Of a stretch of DNA of 49,666 nucleotides, positions 40,775 through 49,522 are shown one piece after another. This DNA is from Nitrospirota bacterium (GTDB lineage Bacteria; Nitrospirota; Thermodesulfovibrionia; Thermodesulfovibrionales; Dissulfurispiraceae), in the NCBI GenBank assembly GCA_023476565.1, contig JAMCVZ010000062.1:1-49666 (forward strand), read 5' to 3'. A model generated the notes under the pieces. It did no database searches. It was not told the DNA's origin and saw only the letters and a list, made by a program, of their open reading frames with translations. Both the position numbers and the translations under genes were made by a program. The stretch's first letter is position 1. Each line of letters opens with the position of its first letter.

Positions 40775-41557
40775 ATGATCGGTCTGATAGGCGGCAGCGG
40801 GCTTTATGAAATCGAGGGGCTTGAGATAACAAAAGAAGTCTCGGTATCCACTCCCTTTGGAGAGGCTTCCTCCGCTTACAAGACAGGCACGCTCGGCGGG
40901 ATTGAAATAGCATTCCTGTCCCGGCACGGCATCCCCCACAGCATCCCGCCCCACAAGGTGAATTACAGGGCCAATATATGGGGATTCAAATCACTCGGTG
41001 TCGAGAGGGTCATATCGGTAAGCGCCGTGGGTGGGATAAACAGCAGCATGCCGCCCGGCTCCATCGTCCTTCTCGATCAGATAATCGATATGACCTTCGG
41101 GGCAAGGACATCCACGTTTTATGATAAAAATAAAGTCATTCATGTAGACTTCACCAGCCCTTATTGCAATGAAATGCGGGGGTTGGCTATACAAGCCTCC
41201 AGGGATACCGGCCTGCCTGCAAAAGAAACCGGGACATACCTCTGTGTCAATGGTCCGAGACTGGAGACCGCAAGGGAGATACAATTCTTCTCCCTGGCAG
41301 GCGCTGACATGGTCGGCATGACGGCAATGCCCGAGGCAGCGCTTGCAAGAGAGCTTGAGATTTGCCTTCTGGGGATTTCTGTAGTGACCAATTACGCCGC
41401 CGGGATATCTGATAAAAAGCTGACGACAACCGAGGTAGTTGAAACGATGAGGAGTTCCATGGAAAAGATAAAATCACTGCTCAAAGGGCTTATTGCGCAT
41501 ATACCCGCCCGCCGCACCTGCCCGTGCAAAGATGCGCTGAAAGATGCGGAACTGTAG
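40775..41557 (+). CDS. MTA/MTI phosphorylase family, probably 6-oxopurine type
   Basis: A 260-residue purine-nucleoside phosphorylase-like protein: GLIGGSGLYEIEGLE, the phosphate site RHG in SRHGIPHSIPPHKVNYRAN, and MTAMPEAALARE. The base-recognition stretch reads VTNYAAGIS: an Asn stands where adenine-specific MTA phosphorylases have Asp, a pattern linked to 6-oxopurine (methylthioinosine) enzymes. It recycles methylthio-nucleosides from polyamine or SAM metabolism, possibly serving the radical SAM gene before it. The C-terminus is Cys-rich (RRTCPCKDAL). Confidence 0.87.
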   Translation: MIGLIGGSGLYEIEGLEITKEVSVSTPFGEASSAYKTGTLGGIEIAFLSRHGIPHSIPPHKVNYRANIWGFKSLGVERVISVSAVGGINSSMPPGSIVLLDQIIDMTFGARTSTFYDKNKVIHVDFTSPYCNEMRGLAIQASRDTGLPAKETGTYLCVNGPRLETAREIQFFSLAGADMVGMTAMPEAALARELEICLLGISVVTNYAAGISDKKLTTTEVVETMRSSMEKIKSLLKGLIAHIPARRTCPCKDALKDAEL

Positions 41558-41623
41558 GCCGCTCAACCGGCGCTGTTTATCGAACATCCGGCTTTGATTT
41601 CATAAGTCATACCCCTCAATTCC

Positions 41624-41653
41624 TTGACAGTATTGGTACAATCCTATTATCAT
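41624..41653 (+). promoter_or_regulatory. Sigma-70-type promoter upstream of yebC
   Basis: TTGACA (41624-41629) is followed 18 bases later by TATCAT (41648-41653), or by TATTAT (41645-41650) at 15 bases. It lies about 90 bases before the yebC start. Confidence 0.5.
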
Positions 41654-41742
41654 AAAGAGTAGACAGCATGCCAATTCCTATTGCGTATCGGCAGTCCACT
41701 GTTAATTTCATTATTATTTGGCAATCAGGAGGGGAATCTTAC

Positions 41743-42495
41743 ATGTCAGGGCATTCCAAATGGTCTCAGATAAAGCATAAAAAGGCTAATACTGACGCCA
41801 AAAAAGGCAAGGCTTTTACAAAAATAGTGAAGGAGATTTCCGTTGCAGCGCGGGCAGGGGGCGGAGACCCTGACGGGAATCCCCGGTTAAGACTCGCCAT
41901 AGAGAAGGCCAAAGAGGCTAATATGCCCTCTGACAATATAAAAAAGGCAATAATGAAAGGCACCGGAGAACTGCCTGGCGCCACCTATGAAGAAAGCGTA
42001 TACGAAGGATACGGACCCGGCGGAGCAGCCCTTCTCATAGAAGTCCTTACCGACAACAAAAACAGAACTGTTTCCGAGATCAGGCACATCCTTTCAAAGC
42101 ACGGCGGGAACCTCGGGGAAGCCGGCTGCGTCTCATGGATGTTCGAGAAAAAAGGCTATATACTCGTCGAGAAATCAAAAGCGGATGAAGACACCTTAAT
42201 GTCGCTCGTCCTTGATGCAGGGGCGGAAGACATGAAAAACGACCCCAAAGAAGACAATTATGAGATCATTACAGAGCCGGAAAATCTTAATGCGGTAAAA
42301 GAAGCCGTTACCAGAGGGGGCATACCTGTTTCACTTGCCGAGACAACGATGCTTCCCAAAAACTACGTTCCACTGGAAGGCAGCGCGTCCGAGCATATGA
42401 TCAGGCTTATCGATACCCTTGAAGACAATGATGATGTTCAGAATGTTTACAGCAACTTTGATATAACGGACGAATCGGTAGCACTGAGAAGCTAG
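41743..42495 (+). CDS. yebC: YebC/PmpR-family translation or transcription factor
   Basis: A 250-residue protein of typical length. The N-terminal signature [18 protein letters not shown] fixes the ATG at 41743, with AGGAGGGG upstream; earlier frames add unrelated residues. Further family stretches are [20 protein letters not shown] and [20 protein letters not shown]. YebC proteins relieve ribosome stalling or regulate transcription. It leads a housekeeping run. Confidence 0.96.
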   Translation: MSGHSKWSQIKHKKANTDAKKGKAFTKIVKEISVAARAGGGDPDGNPRLRLAIEKAKEANMPSDNIKKAIMKGTGELPGATYEESVYEGYGPGGAALLIEVLTDNKNRTVSEIRHILSKHGGNLGEAGCVSWMFEKKGYILVEKSKADEDTLMSLVLDAGAEDMKNDPKEDNYEIITEPENLNAVKEAVTRGGIPVSLAETTMLPKNYVPLEGSASEHMIRLIDTLEDNDDVQNVYSNFDITDESVALRS

Positions 42496-42529
42496 GGGCA
42501 ACTTCCCACCTCCCGCTTAAAGGAGTTAT

Positions 42530-43192
42530 ATGGGCGAATCCATACACATTACCTTCAAGAGGAAATTTCTGGCAGGGCTGATAATTACCATCCCTGTGGT
42601 CTTCACTATCCTCGTCCTCTTCAACCTGTTCAAATTTGTCGACGGCATCCTGAGCCCTTTTTTCGATGCGCTCCTCGGTCGTCATATCGCCGGATTGGGC
42701 TTTATTGCCGCTATTGCCAGCGTATTCCTCATAGGGATCGTCTCGACAAATGTTTTCGGCAAGAAGATCCTGGGATTCATGGAGAGGATATTTCTGCACA
42801 TCCCTGTGTTCAAAAGCATATACACTGCCATAAAACAGCTCGTCGACGCCTTTTCTCCTGAAGACAACAGCTCATTCAAGAAATTCGTCATTGTCGAATA
42901 CCCGCGGGCAGGCGCCTACGCATTCGGCTTCCTGACAAAGGAATGCATAGTGCAGGCCGATGGCCGTGAGGTATGCCTGAAGGCCATATACATACCTACA
43001 AACAACCTGTACCTCGGGGAGGTCGTCCTCCTTAATGAGGCAAGCATTATTTATACCGATATACCGATTGAGGAAGGCATCAGAATTATTCTCTCGGGCG
43101 GCATAGCCGCGCCCTCAAAGATATTGGAATCGCAAGCCGCTCTCAAAAACATTCCAACAAGAGCACTGCTCGATATAGGAAGGAGTTCTTAA
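42530..43192 (+). CDS. DUF502 family membrane protein
   Basis: A 220-residue protein with two hydrophobic segments (about 15-38 and 54-75), then a soluble domain with IPVFKSIYTAIKQLVDAF and YIPTNNLYLGEVVLLN, the DUF502 hallmarks. Function unknown; it is widespread in Gram-negative bacteria. AAAGGAG lies just before the ATG. It abuts glmU with a 1-base gap. Confidence 0.92.
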   Translation: MGESIHITFKRKFLAGLIITIPVVFTILVLFNLFKFVDGILSPFFDALLGRHIAGLGFIAAIASVFLIGIVSTNVFGKKILGFMERIFLHIPVFKSIYTAIKQLVDAFSPEDNSSFKKFVIVEYPRAGAYAFGFLTKECIVQADGREVCLKAIYIPTNNLYLGEVVLLNEASIIYTDIPIEEGIRIILSGGIAAPSKILESQAALKNIPTRALLDIGRSS

Positions 43193-43193
43193 C

Positions 43194-44606
43194 GTGAATC
43201 TTGCTACCGTTATCCTTGCAGCCGGCCTCGGCACGAGAATGAAATCCGCGCTCCCGAAGGCCCTTCACCCGGTAAACGGGAAACCGATGCTCCAGCATGT
43301 TATCGATTCAATAAAGCAGCTCAAGGCACAAAACAACATAGTGGTAATCGGCAGAAATAACGACGGCGTAAGGAACACCCTGGGGGACAATCCTGTTGCC
43401 TTCGCAGTCCAGAAAGAGCCGAAAGGCACCGGTGATGCGCTCAAGGCGGCCGTGCAGCGCCTGAAAGGATTTGACGGCACCATACTTATCGTAAGCGGGG
43501 ATACCCCGCTTGTAAATCCGGCAACCCTGCGCAAGCTCCTGAAGCTCCATAAGAAAAACCGGGAAGATATCTCCATGATATCCTTTATTGCCGGGGGAGC
43601 CCACGCATATGGCAGGATCATCAGGGACGGGCAAAAGGTAACAGCAATCGTAGAGGACAAAGACGCCGGCGAGGAGCACAAGAAAATAAACGAAGTCAAC
43701 AGCGGCATCTATGCCCTTGAATCGCACATGACGGCGCTCCTGAAAGAGATAAAGGTCAATAAGGCAAAAGGGGAATATTACCTTACCGATATCGTGGGGA
43801 TAGCAGTCGGGAAAGGGTACCGGGTCGGCGCCCATATCCTCGGCAATGAGACGGAGCTTACGGGGATAAACACGCGGGCAGACCTTTGCAAAGCCGGCTC
43901 TTATCAAAGGGACAGGATCGTGTCGAAATGGATGGACAGCGGGGTCTCGTTCATCGACAGGGCATCGGTTTTCATACATCCCGAGGCCGAGATCGGCAGT
44001 GATACGGTCATTTATCCCAACGTGCATATCGAGGGCAGAACCGTTATCGGGAGCGGCTGCGTCATATATCCGAATACAAGGATAACCGGCAGTGTCCTGG
44101 GCAATAATGTAACCATAAAGGATTCCACGCTCATTGAATCATCGGTTGTCAAAGACAAGGCGGCAATAGGCCCTTTTGCCCACATCAGGCCGGGCTCCGT
44201 CATCGGCGCGTCAGCAAAAATAGGGAATTTCGTCGAGATAAAAAAATCCCTCATCGGCCCCGGGACCAAGGCATCCCACCTCAGCTATCTCGGAGATGCC
44301 GAAGTAGGGGAGAATGTGAATATCGGGGCCGGCACGATAACCTGCAACTATGACGGCAGGGAGAAGCATAAGACTTTGATCGAGAAAGACGCGTTCATCG
44401 GGAGCGATACCCAGTTCGTCGCACCGGTAAGGATCGGCAAAGGAGCATATGTAGGAGCAGGCTCGACAATTACCAGGGATGTCCCGCCCCTCGCCCTCGC
44501 CTTAAGCAGAACAGGGCAAAGACATATCGAAAAATGGGCGCTGAAAAAACAGATGGGAAATGAGAAATCGGAAATAAAAAATAAAAGGAGGAAAAGTAAG
44601 AAATAG
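43194..44606 (+). CDS. glmU: Bifunctional UDP-GlcNAc pyrophosphorylase / glucosamine-1-phosphate acetyltransferase
   Basis: A 470-residue enzyme of UDP-GlcNAc synthesis. The uridylyltransferase domain opens with LAAGLGTRMKSALPKALHPV; the left-handed beta-helix acetyltransferase domain has repeated hexapeptides and GAGTITCNYDGREKHKT. It starts at GTG 43194 (AGGAGT upstream). The last 17 residues (GNEKSEIKNKRRKSKK) come from a purine-rich low-complexity repeat that continues past the stop, an oddity. glmS follows. Confidence 0.96.
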   Translation: MNLATVILAAGLGTRMKSALPKALHPVNGKPMLQHVIDSIKQLKAQNNIVVIGRNNDGVRNTLGDNPVAFAVQKEPKGTGDALKAAVQRLKGFDGTILIVSGDTPLVNPATLRKLLKLHKKNREDISMISFIAGGAHAYGRIIRDGQKVTAIVEDKDAGEEHKKINEVNSGIYALESHMTALLKEIKVNKAKGEYYLTDIVGIAVGKGYRVGAHILGNETELTGINTRADLCKAGSYQRDRIVSKWMDSGVSFIDRASVFIHPEAEIGSDTVIYPNVHIEGRTVIGSGCVIYPNTRITGSVLGNNVTIKDSTLIESSVVKDKAAIGPFAHIRPGSVIGASAKIGNFVEIKKSLIGPGTKASHLSYLGDAEVGENVNIGAGTITCNYDGREKHKTLIEKDAFIGSDTQFVAPVRIGKGAYVGAGSTITRDVPPLALALSRTGQRHIEKWALKKQMGNEKSEIKNKRRKSKK

Positions 44607-44675
44607 AAAAAGCGGATAGGATATCTTCTTCGTGAGTTCCCATCTCCCATTTCCTATTTCTTATTTGGTTTAGCT

Positions 44676-46502
44676 ATGTGCGGGATAACAGGCTATATCG
44701 GCAATAAAAACGCCATCCCTATAGTAATGGATGCGCTGAGGCGTCTCGAATACAGGGGGTATGATTCCGCAGGCATTGCATACCTTGCGGGCGATAAGAT
44801 AGAGGTTAAAAGATGCAAGGGCAAAATAAACGCCCTGGAAAGCCTCGTCAACAGTCTCAAGGTTTCAAGCAATCTCGCCATCGGTCACACAAGGTGGGCG
44901 ACCCACGGCAAGCCGTCTGATGAAAACGCCCACCCGCACAGGTCAGACGGGATAGTCATCGTCCATAACGGAATAATTGAAAATTATGTCGAGCTCAAAC
45001 ATAGACTCCAGAGCGAGGGATATACCTTCACGTCGGAGACCGATACTGAGGTGCTCTGCCATCTTATCAACAGATACGCGGCCGCCAGTACACTTGAAGA
45101 TGCCGTAAGGGCGGCGGTCAGAGATGTCAGAGGCGCATATGCCTTTGCCGTTGTCAATGAGCATGAGCCTGACAGGATCATAGCGGTCAGGAAAGAGAGC
45201 CCCCTTGTAATAGGGCTCGGGGAGAATGAATACTTCCTTGCATCCGATGTCCCTGCCTTCCTCAGTCATTCAAAGGAAGTCATATTCCTTGATAACAATG
45301 AGATGGCAATCCTGCACAGGGATGGGGTGATCGTAACGGATTTTGAGGGCAATCCCCTCAATAAGAGCGTCTCTACAATATCATGGAGCCCCTCGATGGC
45401 CGAAAAGGGCGGCTATCGCCACTTCATGCTCAAGGAAATTTATGAACAGCCGAGGGCCATTGCCGATACCATCAGGGGGAGGGTCTTTCCTGAGAAAGGG
45501 GAAGTGGCTCTTGAGGAGTTCGGCTTCACCCCGGAAGCGATAAAGGGGATAGATAAAATATTTATCGTTGCGTGCGGCACCTCGTATCACGCCGGGATCA
45601 TAGGCAAGTACATGATAGAAGAGCTGGCGAGGATACCCGTTGAAACCGATATAGCGTCGGAATTCAGGTACAGAAACCCCATAATAAGCGAGGACACCCT
45701 TTTTGTTGCGATAACCCAGTCGGGGGAGACGGCCGACACCCTTGCCGCCTCAAGAGAGGCCGGGAGACTCGGCGCAAAGGTCCTGAGCATCTGCAACGTC
45801 ATAGGCAGCACCGCTTCGCGCGAATCCGATTTTGTATTTTATACCCATTCCGGCCCCGAAATAGGCGTTGCGTCCACAAAGGCGTTCACAGCGCAGATTG
45901 TGGCGCTCTATCTCCTTGCAATTGCACTGGGCAGGGCCAAAGGGACCCTTACGGAAGAGGCCGCCTCAGGGCTTATTGAGGAACTCCTCCATCTGCCTGC
46001 AAAGGTGGAATATGTGCTTGAGCTGGACAATCAGATAGGCGCCCTCGCAAAAGACTTCATTAAAGCAAGGAATTTTCTCTATTTGGGCAGGGGTATAAAT
46101 TACCCGATAGCCCTGGAAGGCGCGCTTAAACTGAAAGAAATATCATACATCCACGCCGAGGGGTATCCTGCGGGCGAGATGAAGCACGGTCCCATAGCCC
46201 TCATCGACGAAGAGCTCCCCGTCGTCGTTCTTGCTCCTTCCGGAAAACTCTATGAAAAAGTCACGTCCAATATGGAAGAGGTCAAGAGCAGGGGGGGCAC
46301 CATAATAGCCATTACTTCAAAAGACAAAAAAAGCATAAATAATCTTTCCAAATATTCCATTTCTATAAACGAAAGCAACGCTTATCTCAATACGGTATTG
46401 CTGACGGTCCCGTTACAGCTCCTTGCATACCACATTGCCGTCTTAAGGGGCTGCGATGTGGACCAGCCGAGGAACCTCGCAAAGAGCGTAACGGTTGAAT
46501 AA
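44676..46502 (+). CDS. glmS: Glutamine-fructose-6-phosphate aminotransferase (isomerising)
   Basis: A 608-residue enzyme. The N-terminal glutaminase starts MCGITGYIGN with Cys2 as nucleophile and contains GHTRWATHGKPSDENAHPH. Two SIS domains follow (ACGTSYHAGIIGK, TQSGETADTLAA), ending DQPRNLAKSVTVE. It makes glucosamine-6-phosphate for cell-wall synthesis, upstream of GlmU in the pathway. The 69-base gap after glmU holds a pyrimidine-rich repeat and no visible ribozyme. Confidence 0.97.
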   Translation: MCGITGYIGNKNAIPIVMDALRRLEYRGYDSAGIAYLAGDKIEVKRCKGKINALESLVNSLKVSSNLAIGHTRWATHGKPSDENAHPHRSDGIVIVHNGIIENYVELKHRLQSEGYTFTSETDTEVLCHLINRYAAASTLEDAVRAAVRDVRGAYAFAVVNEHEPDRIIAVRKESPLVIGLGENEYFLASDVPAFLSHSKEVIFLDNNEMAILHRDGVIVTDFEGNPLNKSVSTISWSPSMAEKGGYRHFMLKEIYEQPRAIADTIRGRVFPEKGEVALEEFGFTPEAIKGIDKIFIVACGTSYHAGIIGKYMIEELARIPVETDIASEFRYRNPIISEDTLFVAITQSGETADTLAASREAGRLGAKVLSICNVIGSTASRESDFVFYTHSGPEIGVASTKAFTAQIVALYLLAIALGRAKGTLTEEAASGLIEELLHLPAKVEYVLELDNQIGALAKDFIKARNFLYLGRGINYPIALEGALKLKEISYIHAEGYPAGEMKHGPIALIDEELPVVVLAPSGKLYEKVTSNMEEVKSRGGTIIAITSKDKKSINNLSKYSISINESNAYLNTVLLTVPLQLLAYHIAVLRGCDVDQPRNLAKSVTVE

Positions 46503-46581
46503 AACCCGTTTCAGCCACGGATGAAGCAGGTATATACCTTGTCTTTGACTGTTGCAATTGATTATAATTAAGGAGAACAAG

Positions 46582-48693
46582 ATGGCGAAAGAAGTCTTTT
46601 TAGAGGATGCTAACCCCCAGCAAAAGGAGGCTATCCTGCATGCAAAGGGGCCGCTCCTTGTACTTGCCGGTGCGGGCAGCGGTAAGACAAAGGTTATAAC
46701 CTGCAAATTTGCCTACCTTGTCAAAAAGAAAAAGCATTCCCCGTCCTCGATCTTCGCGGTAACCTTCACCAATAAAGCCTCAGATAAAATGAAAGAAAGG
46801 ATCTGCCAGTCCCTTGAAAGCGATATCAAGAATGCCTGGATAGGCACATTCCACTCCCAATGCAACAAAATCCTGCGCAAAGAGATAAAAGCGCTTGGAT
46901 ACAAGCCGGATTTTTCAGTATATGACGATGACGACCAGTGCAATCTCGTTCGCCACATTCTTAAAGAGCTCAATATATACGAGGCATTGTACAAAGGCGT
47001 TGCCTCAAGGATAAGCATTCTTAAGGCATCCCTGATCTCCCCTGAAGAATTCCTGTCCCAGGGGGACGGGTTCAGCTTCGACGAAAAGCTCGGCAGGGTA
47101 TACCTTAAATATCAGGATGAACTCAAGCGCTGCAATGCCCTCGACTTTGACGACCTTACCATGCTCACCGTCAGGCTTTTCGAAGAGAATCCCGATATAC
47201 TGAAAAGATATACGGAACTGTTTCCGTATATCCTGGTGGATGAATTCCAGGATACTAACCCCGCGCAGTACAGGCTTCTGAGATTGCTTTCATCAACCCA
47301 CAAGAATATCTGTACCGTAGGCGATGACGATCAGAGCATATGCAAATCCAGAGGCGCCGATGCCGGCAATATCCTTAACTTCGAGAAAGACTTTCCCGAA
47401 GCCAGGGTCATAAGACTTGAACAGAGCTACAGATCGACCCAGAACATCCTGGATGTCTCAGGGGCCGTAATCTCAAAAAACCCCCGGAGAAAGCCCAAAA
47501 GGCTTTGGACGGACAAGGGCTGCGGGGAGAAGGTCTTTTACTGCAGGTTCAATACGGAGGATGAAGAGGCCCGGTACGTCGCACGGACCGTAAAGGATAT
47601 TTACCTCAAGAACAACTATGAATACGATGATTTCGCAATTCTTTACAGGATCAATCTTCAGGCAAGGGCGATAGAGGACTCGCTGAGAGAGGAGGACATT
47701 CCTTACCATGTAATAAGCGGGACGAGCTTTTATTACAGGCGGGAAATAAAAGACCTCACCTCTTACATGAGGCTTGCGCTGAACCACAATGACAACGTCA
47801 GCCTGAGGAGGATAATCAACAGCCCGCCGAGGGGCATAGGCGCATCCACCATAACAAAAATCGAGCAGGAGGCCAGGAAAAATTCGATCAGTCTTCTCAC
47901 TGCGATGAATATAATGCTCAAATCGAACAATGCGGCGCCGTCACTTAAAGAGAAATTGAACGATTTCGCCAGGATCATCAGTTGCATATCTTCCGCATCT
48001 TACAAAACCGCCGCCGACATGTTAAAGGACATAGTCGAGAGGACCGGCTATATCGAGGATATAGAAGAAGAAAGATTGCAAAACATTATGGAATTGATAG
48101 CATCCGCCGATAATATTTCCGCCAGGGATTTTATTGAGAGGATTTCGCTTGCCCCGCCGACCGGCAGCGACGCTCCCAGAAAGTCGTCAGTCTCTCTCAT
48201 GACCCTGCACAGTGCAAAGGGGCTTGAGTTCCCCGTGGTATTTATTGTCGGGTTGGAGGAAGGGATACTCCCTTATTTCAAGGCCATGGAGGAGCAAGCG
48301 GAAATGCAGGAGGAGCGGAGGCTCTTTTATGTCGGCATGACCAGGGCAAAGGACATCCTTTGTCTCAACGGCGTCAAAAAAAGAAGGCTCTACTCAAAAG
48401 TCCAGGAGCAGGAGCCCTCGAGATTCCTGAGCGATATTCCTAAAAACTGTTGTCAATGGGTAGAAAAAGCCGTTCCGCAGAAACCCGTAACGGCTCTAAA
48501 ACCAACCGGCCTCCCGCCTAAAAAGCACTTACAGGCGTATATTGTCGGCAGCAAGGTAAAGCATCCGGCATGGGGCATCGGCATAGTGAGGGATTGCTGC
48601 GAGGACGGCGGCGATACCAAGGTGACGGTCAATTTCCCGAGCGTCGGATTAAAGCGGCTCTCCGTCAGACACGCACAACTGGAAAGGATCTGA
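46582..48693 (+). CDS. UvrD/PcrA/Rep-type DNA helicase
   Basis: A 703-residue superfamily 1A helicase. Motifs: Q-motif NPQQKEAI, Walker A AGAGSGKTKV, motif II VDEFQDTN, GDDDQSI, motif IV EQSYRSTQNIL, TLHSAKGLEFPVVF and the VGMTRAKDIL end motif, with a C-terminal PcrA-like tail. The residue pair after DDQSI is Cys-Lys-Ser-Arg instead of the usual Tyr-x-Trp-Arg. The ATG at 46582 has AAGGAG before it. Used in DNA repair and replication restart. Confidence 0.94.
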   Translation: MAKEVFLEDANPQQKEAILHAKGPLLVLAGAGSGKTKVITCKFAYLVKKKKHSPSSIFAVTFTNKASDKMKERICQSLESDIKNAWIGTFHSQCNKILRKEIKALGYKPDFSVYDDDDQCNLVRHILKELNIYEALYKGVASRISILKASLISPEEFLSQGDGFSFDEKLGRVYLKYQDELKRCNALDFDDLTMLTVRLFEENPDILKRYTELFPYILVDEFQDTNPAQYRLLRLLSSTHKNICTVGDDDQSICKSRGADAGNILNFEKDFPEARVIRLEQSYRSTQNILDVSGAVISKNPRRKPKRLWTDKGCGEKVFYCRFNTEDEEARYVARTVKDIYLKNNYEYDDFAILYRINLQARAIEDSLREEDIPYHVISGTSFYYRREIKDLTSYMRLALNHNDNVSLRRIINSPPRGIGASTITKIEQEARKNSISLLTAMNIMLKSNNAAPSLKEKLNDFARIISCISSASYKTAADMLKDIVERTGYIEDIEEERLQNIMELIASADNISARDFIERISLAPPTGSDAPRKSSVSLMTLHSAKGLEFPVVFIVGLEEGILPYFKAMEEQAEMQEERRLFYVGMTRAKDILCLNGVKKRRLYSKVQEQEPSRFLSDIPKNCCQWVEKAVPQKPVTALKPTGLPPKKHLQAYIVGSKVKHPAWGIGIVRDCCEDGGDTKVTVNFPSVGLKRLSVRHAQLERI

Positions 48694-48740
48694 AAACCGT
48701 ACCGCGTTATGCGTAGCGCGTGACAGGTGACGAGGCATTA

Positions 48741-49028
48741 ATGAGAATAACGAAAGATGAAGCGGTACACATTGCGCGGCTGTCGAGGCTCTCACTGTCC
48801 GAGGGCGATATAGACACTTTCAGCGGGCAGTTGAATACGATGATAGAATATGTGGAACAGTTAAACAGGCTCGACACCGGCGGCGTTGAGCCGACATCCC
48901 ATGTTCTGCCCCTCAACAATGTCATGAGGGATGATGTGCAGGCAGCCTCGCTCCCGGGGGATGAGGCTTTGAGGAACGCACCTGATTCCACCGGGAAATT
49001 CTACAGGGTCCCGAAAATAATAGAATGA
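48741..49028 (+). CDS. gatC: Asp-tRNA(Asn)/Glu-tRNA(Gln) amidotransferase subunit C
   Basis: A 95-residue protein with the GatC pattern: MRITKDEAVHIARLSRLSLS, LNTMIEYVEQLNRLDTGGVEP, and RDD...APDSTGKFYRVPKIIE. It belongs to the GatCAB complex that corrects mischarged tRNA. gatA is not adjacent; panD follows instead. The ATG at 48741 has GAGG nearby. The upstream 47 bases are repeat-like and share an 11-base string with the sequence at its own stop. Confidence 0.94.
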   Translation: MRITKDEAVHIARLSRLSLSEGDIDTFSGQLNTMIEYVEQLNRLDTGGVEPTSHVLPLNNVMRDDVQAASLPGDEALRNAPDSTGKFYRVPKIIE

Positions 49029-49040
49029 AAACCGTAACAG

Positions 49041-49120
49041 GTGATGCGTAATGCGTAATGAGTTAAGAATAATTTCTTTTAAAACCTCGTTATTTTCTTT
49101 TTTTACGCATTACGCATCAC
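49041..49120. repeat. 18-bp perfect inverted repeat between gatC and panD
   Basis: The arms GTGATGCGTAATGCGTAA (49041-49058) and TTACGCATTACGCATCAC (49103-49120) are perfectly complementary with a 44-base A/T-rich loop. A related ATGCGTAGCGCGTGAC string occurs at 48709-48724 in front of gatC. Confidence 0.8.
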
Positions 49121-49133
49121 GGGGTGTTATTTT

Positions 49134-49517
49134 ATGCTTAGATGCTTTTTGAGATCAAAGATCCACATGGCCACTGTCACGGAATCGAACCTCGCCTATG
49201 AAGGGAGCATCACCATCGACAAAGAGATAATGGATCTGGCGGGAATGCTCCCTTATGAGCAGGTCATGATAAGCAATCTGAATAACGGCGAAAGGTTTGA
49301 GACCTATGTCATACCGGGGCGGCACGGCTCACGGGAGTTTTGCCTGAACGGCCCCACAGCCAGAAAAGGCATTGTGGGCGACAGGATAATAATCTTCTCC
49401 TATTGCTACATGGCTGAACACGAGATAGAAGGTTTCGGGCCGGAGATCATAAAGCTCGACGGCAGCAACAATCCCATCAAGCCTCCGGCACGGCAGATTA
49501 AACAAAAAAGACGCTGA
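49134..49517 (+). CDS. panD: Aspartate 1-decarboxylase (pyruvoyl enzyme)
   Basis: A 127-residue proenzyme. The self-cleavage site Gly-Ser is in YEGSITIDKE (near residues 24-25), giving the pyruvoyl group. Other family stretches are MLRCFLRSKIHMATVTE, RHGSREFCLNGPTARKG and GDRIIIFSYC. It makes beta-alanine for pantothenate and CoA. The inverted repeat at 49041-49120 ends 14 bases before its start, so it lies in the leader. Confidence 0.96.
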   Translation: MLRCFLRSKIHMATVTESNLAYEGSITIDKEIMDLAGMLPYEQVMISNLNNGERFETYVIPGRHGSREFCLNGPTARKGIVGDRIIIFSYCYMAEHEIEGFGPEIIKLDGSNNPIKPPARQIKQKRR

Positions 49518-49522
49518 AGTCG

